Of a stretch of DNA of 35,091 bases, positions 22,719-31,617 are shown piece after piece (the first letter of the stretch is position 1; every line of letters starts with the position of its first letter). The DNA comes from Planctomycetota bacterium (GTDB lineage Bacteria; Planctomycetota; PLA2; JAEUHO01), in contig JAJDEN010000017.1 of assembly GCA_029259775.1 (NCBI GenBank), positions 1 through 35,091 on the forward strand. Reading direction: 5' to 3'. The translations under genes were made by a program, and so were the position numbers. The notes beneath the pieces were generated by a model, which made no database searches, was not told the origin of the DNA, and worked only from the letters and a program-made list of their open reading frames with translations.

Positions 22719-24758
22719 TCACCGCCGACCACGACCGAAGCGGTCAAGGATCCGAATCTCTGGGCTTCCATCCGTCATGCTGTGAAGAGCAACGCCGCCA
22801 ACAGGCTCAGCGCCGTCCAGCCCCGGCCATGCGTCTTCCAAGAGCTCGCGTAGTGTAGCGCCCCGCCCGGGCCGGAAGGCAGGGCGCCGGCCGAGTACGT
22901 GATCGTCGTTGGGCAGGACGAGTCCGGCGCCGTCGATCAGGCGCGCGCGGTGCGTTGCGCGCCCGTGCTGGAGGTGGACGACGTAGAGCGGCGTAGCGTC
23001 GCCTCGGTGCGTGCGCGCCTCAATAGCGATGACACGCTCATTGACCGGTGCCGTGTAGTTCGCAAGAGCCCCGCGCACCTCCGCCAATGTGCAGCGCGCG
23101 GGCTCGGCCTTCATGCCGACGTCGGGCGCGACAATCAAGCGCTCACCGCCAACGGCGAGCCGCCGCGCCTCCGCGGATGCTCTTTGCAAGCCGTAGCGGA
23201 TCTCACCTTGGCGGAGTCGGATCGGGTAACTCCCTTCGGCGCGGTCGTCGGAGCGCACTACGCGCGCGGCTTCGAATATGCAATCGTCGAAGTGCACGGC
23301 ACTACGCAAGTGTGGTGGGGTCCTTGAGCTGCTCGACAGGACTTCACTCACGTCCGCAAAGATGCATCTACGGAACATCAGCAGGGCCGCGCCACGCAGC
23401 GAGAGGGCGCTCCCTCCCGGCGGACGCTTGACGCCGCCGACAAACTCGCACTCATCGAACGCCAGTAACGCCGCGCCTGCGATACCGACCGGTGCACCGA
23501 ACCCGGCACGGTCTTGCCACGAGCGGAAGCGTACGCGCTGAAAGAGGCCCGCGGCGCGGCCGCGCACGTCCAGGATCGTGCCCCCTTCAATCGTCAAGTC
23601 GCGGAAGCGCAGGCCCGGTAGACGCTGGTTCGCGCCAATCGGGGCAAGACGCCCGACAATGACCGTGGTCTTCCCTAGGCCGGCGCCGACGAGTTCGAAG
23701 GGGTGCTCAGAAGTCGGCAGGCGCCCCTCAAGGTGATACGTACCTGCCCCAAGTTGAATGCGTGCCGTGGATCCGGGCACAGCGTTGAGATCGAGCGACG
23801 CGCTGGGATCATCGACCCGAACAGTCGTCCCCTGGGCAGGGCCGATGAGATCGTCAAGTGCCTGCACGTCCCACAGGGTCTCCGTGGCGTCCTGGCGCGC
23901 GGCCAGATGCTCGTCCAGCAGTGTTAGCGCCCGACTTGTGTCCCGCGGTACTACTGGCGCGCTGGGCGGCGGCGCGCTGGGCGGCGGCTTGAGCACGGCA
24001 ACCGGGGGCGCAGCGGGCCGTTCCGGCACGGCGGGCCGCGTAAGCAATACGGAGCCGATCGCCACTGTCGCCAAGCCCGCGGCTATGGCGACCTTGACCC
24101 CGACCGCAATGCCGCTGCCCGTACCCCCAGTGACCCCGCCAGCCCCAGACAAGGCAGGTGACGCAAGTGCAGCAGGGACGATAGTGTTCAGAATGGGCGG
24201 GACACCGACGAGGGCCAACATCGCGGGGGCATCGCCTCCCAGCCTCTGGCGCAGGGCGCGCAACCCCTTGAAGACGCGCAGGCGGCACGCGTTTCGGCTA
24301 ATGCCCAGCACGTGGGCCATTTCCCGATAGTCGAGGTCGTACAGAAAGCGCAGCATCACGGGGTGTCGGTGTTTTGGCGCTAGATCGGCCAGTGCCGCAT
24401 TCACCGTTTCGCGCAACTCTGTAGGAGTAGTCGGGTCGCCCGTGCTCCCCGCGCTGGTCGCGGCCGCCTCGTAAGCGCGCCTCCGCCCACTCGCGCGAAC
24501 GTACATTCGGAACGCAAGGATCCCGCGTCGGCACAGCCAGGCCCGGATGCCCACAGTCACTGGCAAGTCGCTGGGCTCCTGGGCGAGCTTCACCAGCGCC
24601 TCCTGCACCGCGTCATCTGCCTCGGCCGCCGAGGCGCCGTGGCGGCGGACCAGGTCAGCGGCGTACGGAACCTCGCGTACTACAAGATCGCGGAATGCGA
24701 CTTCATCTCCACGGTCTCTCCAGGCCCGCCAGAGCATCTTGGTATCGAGGGTCTTCAT
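22719..24758 (-). CDS. ECF sigma factor fused through a membrane helix to an extracytoplasmic beta-helix-like domain
   Basis: A 679-residue protein. Residues 1-95 hold sigma region 2 (DLVVREVPYAADLVRRHGAS, EADDAVQEALVKLAQ). Residues 118-172 hold region 4 (LAPKHRHPVMLRFLYDLDYR, EMAHVLGISRNACRLRVFKG). A Gly/Ala-rich stretch then leads to one membrane helix (about 222-243, VKVAIAAGLATVAIGSVLL). A Pro-rich linker (APPPSAP repeats) follows, and then about 400 residues that begin TTVRVDDPSASLDL and continue with IQLGAGTYHLEG and LRFRDLTIEG. FDECEFVGG and FRRCIFADV recur later, the rung pattern of right-handed beta-helix (pectate-lyase-like) proteins. The architecture predicts a membrane-tethered sigma sensing outside the membrane. 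It is divergent from a PQQ-propeller gene over 138 bp. Confidence 0.85.
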   Translation of the reverse strand: MKTLDTKMLWRAWRDRGDEVAFRDLVVREVPYAADLVRRHGASAAEADDAVQEALVKLAQEPSDLPVTVGIRAWLCRRGILAFRMYVRASGRRRAYEAAATSAGSTGDPTTPTELRETVNAALADLAPKHRHPVMLRFLYDLDYREMAHVLGISRNACRLRVFKGLRALRQRLGGDAPAMLALVGVPPILNTIVPAALASPALSGAGGVTGGTGSGIAVGVKVAIAAGLATVAIGSVLLTRPAVPERPAAPPVAVLKPPPSAPPPSAPVVPRDTSRALTLLDEHLAARQDATETLWDVQALDDLIGPAQGTTVRVDDPSASLDLNAVPGSTARIQLGAGTYHLEGRLPTSEHPFELVGAGLGKTTVIVGRLAPIGANQRLPGLRFRDLTIEGGTILDVRGRAAGLFQRVRFRSWQDRAGFGAPVGIAGAALLAFDECEFVGGVKRPPGGSALSLRGAALLMFRRCIFADVSEVLSSSSRTPPHLRSAVHFDDCIFEAARVVRSDDRAEGSYPIRLRQGEIRYGLQRASAEARRLAVGGERLIVAPDVGMKAEPARCTLAEVRGALANYTAPVNERVIAIEARTHRGDATPLYVVHLQHGRATHRARLIDGAGLVLPNDDHVLGRRPAFRPGRGATLRELLEDAWPGLDGAEPVGGVALHSMTDGSPEIRILDRFGRGRR

Positions 24759-24896
24759 GGGTTGAGGTTGCCGCCCGAGACTCGAGCATGTCCCGCTTTC
24801 CTCACGATTCTACGGAAACATGCACCGCACGAGCGGCAACCTTGAGCTGACGGCCCGTTGCGGCCCCCAGAGCTTGTTCCCCATAGGAGCCATGCC

Positions 24897-26279
24897 ATGG
24901 CGCGCAAATCCCTCCCTCTCCAACTTACAATCCTGATGCTCGTACTGCTCGGCACACGCGCACTGTTCGCTGGCGACCAGCCAATCCCTCGCGCCCCAAA
25001 GTTGCCGAAGGCGCGGAGCTTCGCCGTGGGTGATCTGCCCGCCCTGGATGTACGCCTACCGGAGCGCCCTCTGGACACTGCGAACTTCCGCCGCAAGGGG
25101 CGTCGCGGTTGGATCTCGCGCATGCCTCATCCGCGCAAACCGAACTCGAACACGGACGAGAGTCGGCTCCATACCGTCCCTTCGCCCGCCGTGCTCGACG
25201 GCTTGGTCTATGCGGGGGTGGGCTTTGATGGCTGGGCGTTGCATGCGTTCGACGTCAAGACTGGGCGGCACCGCTGGACGAGCAAGTTCAAGGACAACGG
25301 CCCGACGACACCGACAATTGCGCCGCGACAGAAGAAGCTGGTCTGCAACACCGAGTCGTGTACGACGTACGTGATTACGCCTCGCACCGGCAAGATCAAT
25401 TGGTCGCGCTGGGTAGGTCCGAGCGTAATGGGCGCGGCCGCGGTCAAGGACAGTGTCGTCTATGCGGGGCACCGCACGAAGTCCAATGAGTACGTACTCA
25501 AGGCCATGCGGCTACGCGACGGGGTCGTGCTGTGGGAACGCGCTCTGACGCAGGACGTATACGGCAAGCCCATCATCGCGGGCGGCCGCATCTACGCAGG
25601 GTGCCGCGACGGCGTCGTGGCTTGCTTCGAGCTCGACGGCCGTCCCGTCTGGTTCTCGAGGCCCGGCGCAGTCTGCGCGCCGTGGGTAACGCCCCACGGC
25701 GTGTATGTCACCGAGGGTTCTTCCTACCGCAAGGGGCCACCCGCAGTGCGCTGCTTGGATCCGCGCACGGGGAAGACCCTATGGCGTACGGACACCGAAT
25801 CGAGGCCGGGCAAGACAGACGTTGCGCGCGAACGCACTGCGACGCGCGTGGTGAAGTTGATGTCGCGTTATGCCTCGGACGGGCCACGCCCGGTGGTGAT
25901 CGGCAACCAGTGCATCTTGGCTGGCGGGCGCAATCTGATCGGCATGGACGCGCGGACAGGAGAGGTTCGCTGGATGCGCACACTCCCTGAGAAGCGCCGC
26001 TTCCACGCCCCTCCGGCGGTGCTCGGAGGCAGCTTGATCTACGTAACTCTGCGAGGTCTGCTCGTGGAGGTCAGTGCGCGAACGGGTGAGATGAAGCAAG
26101 GGTTGGATCTGCGGATGTTCGTCAGCTCTCAACCAGTCGTCGCAGAGGGGCGTGTGCACGTGGTAGCCGGCGAGTTTCTGTACGGGATCCCCTGGGGCTC
26201 ACCCGCGGGCCCGTCTTGGCCCCAGTGGGGCGGCCTGAGAGGTGATCCCATGACGGCCCCGGTCACCGGAACCCGGTGA
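24897..26279 (+). CDS. Exported PQQ-like beta-propeller protein
   Basis: A 460-residue protein starting at ATG 24897 with AGGAG 8 nt upstream. A signal peptide (LQLTILMLVLLGTRALFAG) precedes a propeller with at least six W-type blades: RHRWTSKF, KINWSRWVG, VVLWERAL, RPVWFSRPG, KTLWRTDT and EVRWMRTLP. Each is followed by a strand with a hydrophobic-Gly pattern such as VVYAGHR, IYAGCRDG and LIYVTLRG. Such proteins act outside the cytoplasm as binding or scaffold proteins; real PQQ enzymes carry extra catalytic residues not seen here. The divergent sigma fusion gene shares the 138-bp promoter region, so co-regulation is plausible (inference). Confidence 0.85.
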   Translation: MARKSLPLQLTILMLVLLGTRALFAGDQPIPRAPKLPKARSFAVGDLPALDVRLPERPLDTANFRRKGRRGWISRMPHPRKPNSNTDESRLHTVPSPAVLDGLVYAGVGFDGWALHAFDVKTGRHRWTSKFKDNGPTTPTIAPRQKKLVCNTESCTTYVITPRTGKINWSRWVGPSVMGAAAVKDSVVYAGHRTKSNEYVLKAMRLRDGVVLWERALTQDVYGKPIIAGGRIYAGCRDGVVACFELDGRPVWFSRPGAVCAPWVTPHGVYVTEGSSYRKGPPAVRCLDPRTGKTLWRTDTESRPGKTDVARERTATRVVKLMSRYASDGPRPVVIGNQCILAGGRNLIGMDARTGEVRWMRTLPEKRRFHAPPAVLGGSLIYVTLRGLLVEVSARTGEMKQGLDLRMFVSSQPVVAEGRVHVVAGEFLYGIPWGSPAGPSWPQWGGLRGDPMTAPVTGTR

Positions 26280-26282
26280 CCG
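26260..26282 (+). terminator. Strong hairpin at the PQQ-propeller gene end
   Basis: A perfect 10-bp inverted repeat with a 3-nt loop, CGGTCACCGG-AAC-CCGGTGACCG, overlaps the stop codon (26277-26279). There is no T run after it, so it is a hairpin-type terminator candidate or an mRNA-stabilising structure rather than a classic intrinsic terminator. Confidence 0.55.
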
Positions 26283-26569
26283 AGGTACAGCAGAATCTGC
26301 TCAGCAAGAAACCGTGCTCGGCAGTCGGCCACGGGCTTGAAGAGTGGTGTCGCGACGCATCGCTTCACCGTGATCGGCGAACCAACTTCTCCCGCCCCTA
26401 GGGTCGAACGCGGCAGAGGGTCCGCGCGTTGGACATGCCGTCCATCTCGCGCGGGGGACGACCACGTCCGGCGTGGTGCGCCCTGCCGGGTTCGAGGAGA
26501 TCGGCCAGCTGATCGCCCAGCGTCAGAAACCGCCGAGGCGCAAGTTTCCAGAACGGAGCTACCCAGATC

Positions 26570-27040
26570 ATGCCCACAGCAGTTGCAGCAGGTCTCATCG
26601 AGAGCCTCGGGACGAACGACCATGTTCTAAGGGCCAACCTAGCGGGCCTTACGCACGAAGAGTCCGTGTTCATGCCGCGTCCAGCCGGAAGCTGCCTCAA
26701 CTGGACACTTGGCCACATCGTCGTGTACCGCGATCAGATGGTGAGGATGCTTGGCGGCGAGGGTCTCTGGAGCGATGACGACAAGAAATCGTATGTCGCC
26801 GGAACAGCATGGATGGACGGTGCTGGAGCTCGTGAGCTTCTCGAGTTGGTGGCGGACTTCACGACGCTCCACGCTCGGCTGTGTGCCAGTCTCGGTGCAG
26901 TGAGTCTCTCCCAGCTCGAACGCAAGCACGGCGACGCAACGATTGGTACCTACCTTGCCAAGCTTGTCTGGCACGAGACGTACCACATCGGTCAACTGGG
27001 GCTGCAGCGCCGGCTTGCGGGCAAGTCTGGCGCGATCTAG
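26570..27040 (+). CDS. DinB-family metal-binding protein
   Basis: A 156-residue four-helix-bundle protein of the DinB/YfiT type. The three metal-ligand histidines are in place: H49 in LNWTLGHIVVYRDQ, and H135 and H139 in LVWHETYHIGQLGLQRR. The length is normal for the family. These proteins are found in thiol-transferase and stress contexts; the substrate cannot be told. ATG 26570 has GGAG rather far upstream (12 nt). It is a lone gene. The 290 bp upstream contain a short coding-like stretch (VVRPAGFEEIGQLIAQRQKP) in another frame, perhaps a remnant. Confidence 0.85.
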   Translation: MPTAVAAGLIESLGTNDHVLRANLAGLTHEESVFMPRPAGSCLNWTLGHIVVYRDQMVRMLGGEGLWSDDDKKSYVAGTAWMDGAGARELLELVADFTTLHARLCASLGAVSLSQLERKHGDATIGTYLAKLVWHETYHIGQLGLQRRLAGKSGAI

Positions 27041-27232
27041 CTGGGCCGCGCTACTCGGCGTTCCCGAAGACGTCAGATCGCGCCGCGCAGTAGCGCTTTA
27101 CGCAATTCGTGACGCCGGTGCGGCTCCAGCGACATGTGTTCTGGGGATCCACTTCTGGCCCCGCAACCGGGATACGTAGTACGTCGCCGCTCAGGACCAC
27201 GGCGGTTCGCGCTGTGAGATTGGACCAAGCGC

Positions 27233-27838
27233 ATGCGCCATCCGGCACTCGTGGTTCTTCTCTGCTTGGCCTGCTCTGCCGCGTCAGCTGTGCTCACTTG
27301 TTCGCTGCGCGACGAACCGCCTTCGGCCAATCTGGGATCAGACCACGAACTCAGCCAAGTGTTCCTCGGCCTCGAGACCAGACTCGATCGCCTGATTGCT
27401 GCCCTGAGCGGCCGATCCCCGGACGCACCGCCGCCGCCGCGCCTCAGCCCTCCGAGGCCGGGGGGGCTCCAAGAGGTTGATTCGCTTCCGCGGGACGTGC
27501 GCGCCAGCCTCGCGGAGAGCGCGCCGCTTAGCGGCGGACTCCTCCCGCGCTCGTCCGAGAGCCCCGCGTTGCCGCCCATGAAGAGCAAGGTTCTCGACCA
27601 GCTCATCGATGAAAACCGGACCAAGAACGCCTGGCTCAACGACGAGGCGTTGCGGCGTCGGTGGATGTTCTTGGGCGAGGCTGCTGCACTTGCGCACTTC
27701 GGAGCTCCGACGAGTATCGAAGTTCACGGTGGAACCGCGTCATGGATCTATCGCCTGAGTGAAGACGGGCGTCGCCGAGTGCAACTGAACTTCTTCCGCG
27801 GGCGCTTGGTTGGCATCCACATGACCAAAGGACGCTAG
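27233..27838 (+). CDS. Exported protein with SmpA/BamE-like C-terminal domain
   Basis: A 201-residue protein. A signal peptide or lipoprotein signal (RHPALVVLLCLACSAASAV) is followed by a helix (VFLGLETRLDRLIAALSG), a Pro-rich linker (about residues 62-80) and a C-terminal domain. That domain, WMFLGEAAALAHFGAPTSIE, with ASWIYRL and VQLNFFRGRLVGI, matches the small alpha-beta fold of SmpA/OmlA-type domains (hydrophobic-x-x-x-FG-x-P, W-x-Y, L-x-F-x-x-G-x-hydrophobic). Such domains bind envelope partners. ATG 27233 is chosen at the signal peptide; no strong ribosome binding site is seen. Confidence 0.6.
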   Translation: MRHPALVVLLCLACSAASAVLTCSLRDEPPSANLGSDHELSQVFLGLETRLDRLIAALSGRSPDAPPPPRLSPPRPGGLQEVDSLPRDVRASLAESAPLSGGLLPRSSESPALPPMKSKVLDQLIDENRTKNAWLNDEALRRRWMFLGEAAALAHFGAPTSIEVHGGTASWIYRLSEDGRRRVQLNFFRGRLVGIHMTKGR

Positions 27839-28005
27839 GGGTACGGGGAAACGGTGACCCCGGCGCGCTGCCTCTGCGCGCAAGAGCGTACTCAAGTTCC
27901 AGGCTGCGGCTGGGTTCGCATGTCCTCCCCCGCTTGACCCACGGCCATGACCACTGATTCCTGTCTTTCAACAATCTTAGGTGACGCCAGCTTCGCTCTG
28001 GCGAC

Positions 28006-28374
28006 ATGGACTCCACGATGGCAATACTCCGACTCCTCGTCCTGATCGCGTTCGCGAGCTTCGTCCTGCCGTCTTGTGCGTCACCAACCCATGACGGTGC
28101 GTTCGATTTGCAGGAGGGCGGAAGAGCCGAGGTGCAGTTCGCCGGCGGCAAGCCTCACCTGCGCCTCACGTGCGGCGGTCCCGGGTCGCTCCAGGTCGAT
28201 GCAAGGGACGTCTCCAGGATTGTTGCGCCGGGGGATGCAACGGAGGTGAGACCACCCGCCGGGACCCTTGTCGTGGTGAGCGCTCTCTACGGTCCAGTTT
28301 CGCTAACTCTCCATGCGCGCGGCGCGGAGGGCTGGTCGGTAAACGTCTTCCCGCGCACCGAGGAACCGCGATGA
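28006..28374 (+). CDS. Small lipoprotein of unknown function
   Basis: A 122-residue protein with a clear lipoprotein signal (AILRLLVLIAFASFVLPSC) and then a small, beta-rich domain (AEVQFAGGKPHLRLTCGG, GSLQVDAR, GTLVVVSALYGPVSLTLHA). ATG 28006 or 28018 could start it; neither has a good ribosome binding site. A 6-bp hairpin (CGCCAG/CTGGCG, about 27984-28002) lies just upstream. Its TGA overlaps the ATG of the next gene (ATGA, 28371-28374), so the two are coupled. Confidence 0.7.
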   Translation: MDSTMAILRLLVLIAFASFVLPSCASPTHDGAFDLQEGGRAEVQFAGGKPHLRLTCGGPGSLQVDARDVSRIVAPGDATEVRPPAGTLVVVSALYGPVSLTLHARGAEGWSVNVFPRTEEPR

Positions 28375-28751
28375 TCCGCAGTGTGCTTTCCGTGTTGGCC
28401 GGCTACATCACCATGGCCGTTCTCGTCATGCTCACCATGCTGGCCCTGGGCGCCATGCTTCCTTCGCCCGAGGAGGACATGCCGCCGGGCGGGCTTGCGC
28501 TCGTCCTGATCCTTGCGGCTGGCTTGCTCGCGGCATTGGTGGGAGGGGTGGTCTGTGCGCGGATTGCGCCCGATCAGCCCGACGGCCCCGTAGTCGCGCT
28601 TGCTCTGCTGACCGGCGCAATGTCGGTTCTTAACGGCCTCCACGCGCCCCCGTCGCAGCCGCTCTACTATCTTGTTGGGTTGGGGCTGGTCGGCGTCTCG
28701 GGCGTGCTGCTAGGTGGCCTACTAGTGGCCAAGAGTCAGCTGGTGCCTTGA
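28371..28751 (+). CDS. Small multi-pass membrane protein
   Basis: A 126-residue protein with four hydrophobic segments: VLAGYITMAVLVMLTMLALG, ALVLILAAGLLAALVGGVVC, VVALALLTGAMSVLNGL and YYLVGLGLVGVSGVLLGGLL. It begins inside the stop codon of the lipoprotein gene and ends overlapping by 16 bp the 3' end of the convergent ECF sigma gene. The four-helix layout with G-x-x-x-A-type contacts is like small TIGR/DUF membrane proteins of unknown function. The pair is probably an envelope module. Confidence 0.7.
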   Translation: MIRSVLSVLAGYITMAVLVMLTMLALGAMLPSPEEDMPPGGLALVLILAAGLLAALVGGVVCARIAPDQPDGPVVALALLTGAMSVLNGLHAPPSQPLYYLVGLGLVGVSGVLLGGLLVAKSQLVP

Positions 28752-29353
28752 AGTTCGGCAACAACCGATCCGGGCAGCGCGCGTCGCAGTCGCCTCAGGG
28801 CACGTGCGTATCGCAGGGATGTGGCGTTGGGCGTCAGGCCAAGCAACTCGGCAACCGTGCGGTTGTCAAGTTGCTCGATGCCGCGCAGTACAACCACGGC
28901 GCGTTCCAACTTCGGCAGCGACTCAATCGCCACCTGCACCGCGTCCAGCCGGCAACGAGCGTCCACGTGGGTCGAGGGGCCCGCCTGATTCGCGGGAGCT
29001 TCAGCGGGCGAGGCGCCCCTATCGAGGCCTGGTGTCCGGGCAGCGCGACGCGCATGTCGCCGCCGATGGTTGCGCAGAAGTTGAAGCTGCGTCGTCGCGA
29101 GGAAGCGCAGCAGAACCGGCGTCAGGCGTCCCTCCCGCTCTCTCAGCGTCGAGAGCCGCTGCAGCGCGACGATCCATGTTTCCTGAACCAGGTCCTCCGG
29201 TTCGCACAGATCAGCGACCCGCGCACCGATGCGGTAACGCGCTTGCGCGAGGAGCAAAGGAGTGAAACGATCGACGATCCACGCGCTACTCGTTCCGTCG
29301 CCCTCTCGGGCGCGGCGCAAGTGCAGCGACGTGCAGCCATTGGCGTTGCTCAT
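28736..29353 (-). CDS. ECF RNA polymerase sigma factor
   Basis: A 205-residue sigma-70 of the extracytoplasmic-function type. Region 2 is RFTPLLLAQARYRIGARVAD, then CEPEDLVQETWIVALQRL. After a variable linker (residues 95-130) region 4 is ESLPKLERAVVVLRGIEQLD, NRTVAELLGLTPNATSLRYA and RALRRLRRALP. No anti-sigma gene is adjacent. Instead the gene is divergent, with 35 bp between starts, from a Ser/Thr kinase gene. This arrangement is known from planctomycete ECF/STK pairs, in which kinase phosphorylation is thought to control the sigma factor. Confidence 0.88.
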   Translation of the reverse strand: MSNANGCTSLHLRRAREGDGTSSAWIVDRFTPLLLAQARYRIGARVADLCEPEDLVQETWIVALQRLSTLREREGRLTPVLLRFLATTQLQLLRNHRRRHARRAARTPGLDRGASPAEAPANQAGPSTHVDARCRLDAVQVAIESLPKLERAVVVLRGIEQLDNRTVAELLGLTPNATSLRYARALRRLRRALPGSVVAELQGTS

Positions 29354-29388
29354 GGAGTGCGAGTGTACAGGGAAGACGGGAGCGAGAC

Positions 29389-31617
29389 GTGAGCGACGCG
29401 GAAGCGGCCATCATAGATGCGTTCCTAGCAGCGGCTGTGGACGATAGCGAAGTGGGAGCCTTGAAGCCCAAGGAAACGTACCAAGCGCGCTGGCCCGCGT
29501 ACGCGGAGGCGATCGGTCGGGAGTACGACGAGTTGGTTGCTGACGATGCCAAGGCCCTGGCGCCGAGGTACGTCGGCCACTTTGAGATCGAAGAAGAACT
29601 CGGGCGTGGCGCACAAGGGGTGGTGTACCGTGCGCGCGACCAGCGTCTGGGCCGTACGGTGGCACTCAAAGTTGTGCATTCCACGCACACAGATTCCAAG
29701 GCGCTGCTTCGCTTTCGACGCGAGGCACAGGCGGCCTCCCGTCTGGATGATCCGCGGATCGCGACGGTGTTCGAGACTGGGACGGACGGCGGTATGCTAT
29801 TCATCGCCATGCAATACGTCGCCGGGGAGACGCTGGCAGCGCGTCTCGAGCGCGATGTTGTTCGCGGCGAGCGTCCCTCGCGTGCGGCTGTGCGTGAGAT
29901 AGCCCGCCTAATCCGCGAGGTGGCTGGGGCCGTGGAGCACGCCCACGGTTACCGAATCCTGCACCGAGATCTCAAGCCCGCAAACGTGATGATGACACCA
30001 GACGGCGAGCCCGTCATTTTGGACTTTGGGTTGGCAGGGGGATCCGAGGCCGACCTGCCCACGTTGTCGCGCACGGGAGATCTCTTCGGTACGCCCGCCT
30101 ACTTGGCCCCGGAGCTTCTCCGGTCAATTCAGGCGCGGCCGGACGCGCGCACCGACGTGTACGCGATTGGGGTCTGCCTCTACGAGGCGCTCGCCCTGCA
30201 GCGTCCGTTCTGTGGCACCTCCCTTGCTGCGCTCTACCAGGAGATCCTGGGTGGCGACGCACCGCAGGTTCGGACGCACAACGCCGCCGTGGACGCGGAC
30301 CTCGCCGTCATCGTCGAGACCGCCACCGATCCGGACCCCATGCGCCGCTACGCGACGGCAGCCGCCCTGGAGCAGGACCTCACGTGCTTCCTCGCAGGCG
30401 AGCCGATTCTTGCTAGGCCAACGCCCGTGCCTCGTCGTCTGCGCCGGTGGATCGCACGCCACCCTGCGGTTGCGACAGGCGGGCTGGGAATCGCCGTCGT
30501 CGTCACGACAGCGCTCGTAATCACGACGCTATGGCTCGGTGACTCGCAGAGACAGCGCGCGAAGCTAGCCGATGCGCTGGAGGATGCACGCCTGGGTCGG
30601 CGTACGCGGCGCGAGGCGAAGTTTGAGTCGCTGCTGGCCAGTGGCTACCAAAGCGCGGTGGGCGTGGATTCGAGGCCCGCACGCGCATTCTTTGAGGAGG
30701 CCCTAGAGTTGGAGCCGGAGAGTGCGGAGGCCCTCGCGGGGCGCGTGTTTGTCGAGTTGCCAGATCTCGCGGCAGCTCGGCTGCGCTTGGCACAGGCGCC
30801 CTCATCCGTGCGCGCCCACCCGGACATCGCCTGGCTGCGTGCGCTTCTCTCCAGTTTGGAATCTAGTGCGCCCGACACGCAGGAACCCATCGATCGTCAA
30901 TCGGTGCCCTCATCGCTGTGTCACTTCCTCGAGGGCCACATCGTCGCGCGGGGCTTCTTGCGCACCCCCGAGCCCGACGCGGCCGGACGAGCGGTGAAGT
31001 TGTTTCGACTCTCCGTTCTGTGTGCGCCGCGACCGCGATTCCACTACGTACACGCGCTGATGATGGCGGCGGCGCGAGCTGGCGACGCACAAGCGCTCGA
31101 CGAGGCCGAAGGTGCAATGCTGCGGCATTGGAGCGACACGCAGGCTGCGTGGGAGGCCATCGCGCAGTTCCGTTTCTCAACGGATCCGGAGCGCGCCGAA
31201 GCGGCGGCGCACAAGATGCTGGAGCTCGGACCGAGCGCGGGCGCGCACCTCTTCCTCGCGCAGCTCCATACAAAGCGGCGCGAACCACAAGCAGCACGGC
31301 GGGAACTCGACGCGGCCGTCGAAATCGATCCAGGCCTGATACCGGCGCGGTTCCTGCGCGGCCAGGCCCACCTCGCGGCTGGCCGTTGGTCTGAGGGAGT
31401 CGCGGACCTCGAGCTTGTCGCGGCGGATTCGGCGTACCGCTCGCATGGCTTGCCACTGCTGGCTCGCGCGCTGACCCGGGCGACGACGTCGGAGTACGCT
31501 GTGGACTACCTTCGAGACCTCGTCTCCCGTCGTAAAGAGCTTCGAGACGCGCTGGTCGACCCGATCAATGCGCTGCCAAAGCCTTGGCCGTCGGTTCTGT
31601 TGCCGGGCCTGAGATAG
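29389..31617 (+). CDS. Membrane Ser/Thr protein kinase with C-terminal TPR-like domain
   Basis: A 742-residue protein. Kinase domain at about 64-340: glycine loop LGRGAQGVVY, catalytic lysine K94 in VALKVV, HRDLKPAN (H192-D194), DFGL from D212, and GTPAYLAPE in the activation segment. A single membrane helix at about 360-386 (GGLGIAVVVTTALVITTLWL) separates it from a helical C-terminus with TPR-type units: ARAFFEEALELEPESAEALA, then AAHKMLELGPSAGAHLFLA and ARRELDAAVEIDPGLIPARF. All catalytic residues are present. GTG 29389 starts the frame. It is divergent from the ECF sigma gene at 28736-29353 and is its probable regulatory partner (inference from the known ECF/STK pairs). Confidence 0.92.
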   Translation: MSDAEAAIIDAFLAAAVDDSEVGALKPKETYQARWPAYAEAIGREYDELVADDAKALAPRYVGHFEIEEELGRGAQGVVYRARDQRLGRTVALKVVHSTHTDSKALLRFRREAQAASRLDDPRIATVFETGTDGGMLFIAMQYVAGETLAARLERDVVRGERPSRAAVREIARLIREVAGAVEHAHGYRILHRDLKPANVMMTPDGEPVILDFGLAGGSEADLPTLSRTGDLFGTPAYLAPELLRSIQARPDARTDVYAIGVCLYEALALQRPFCGTSLAALYQEILGGDAPQVRTHNAAVDADLAVIVETATDPDPMRRYATAAALEQDLTCFLAGEPILARPTPVPRRLRRWIARHPAVATGGLGIAVVVTTALVITTLWLGDSQRQRAKLADALEDARLGRRTRREAKFESLLASGYQSAVGVDSRPARAFFEEALELEPESAEALAGRVFVELPDLAAARLRLAQAPSSVRAHPDIAWLRALLSSLESSAPDTQEPIDRQSVPSSLCHFLEGHIVARGFLRTPEPDAAGRAVKLFRLSVLCAPRPRFHYVHALMMAAARAGDAQALDEAEGAMLRHWSDTQAAWEAIAQFRFSTDPERAEAAAHKMLELGPSAGAHLFLAQLHTKRREPQAARRELDAAVEIDPGLIPARFLRGQAHLAAGRWSEGVADLELVAADSAYRSHGLPLLARALTRATTSEYAVDYLRDLVSRRKELRDALVDPINALPKPWPSVLLPGLR

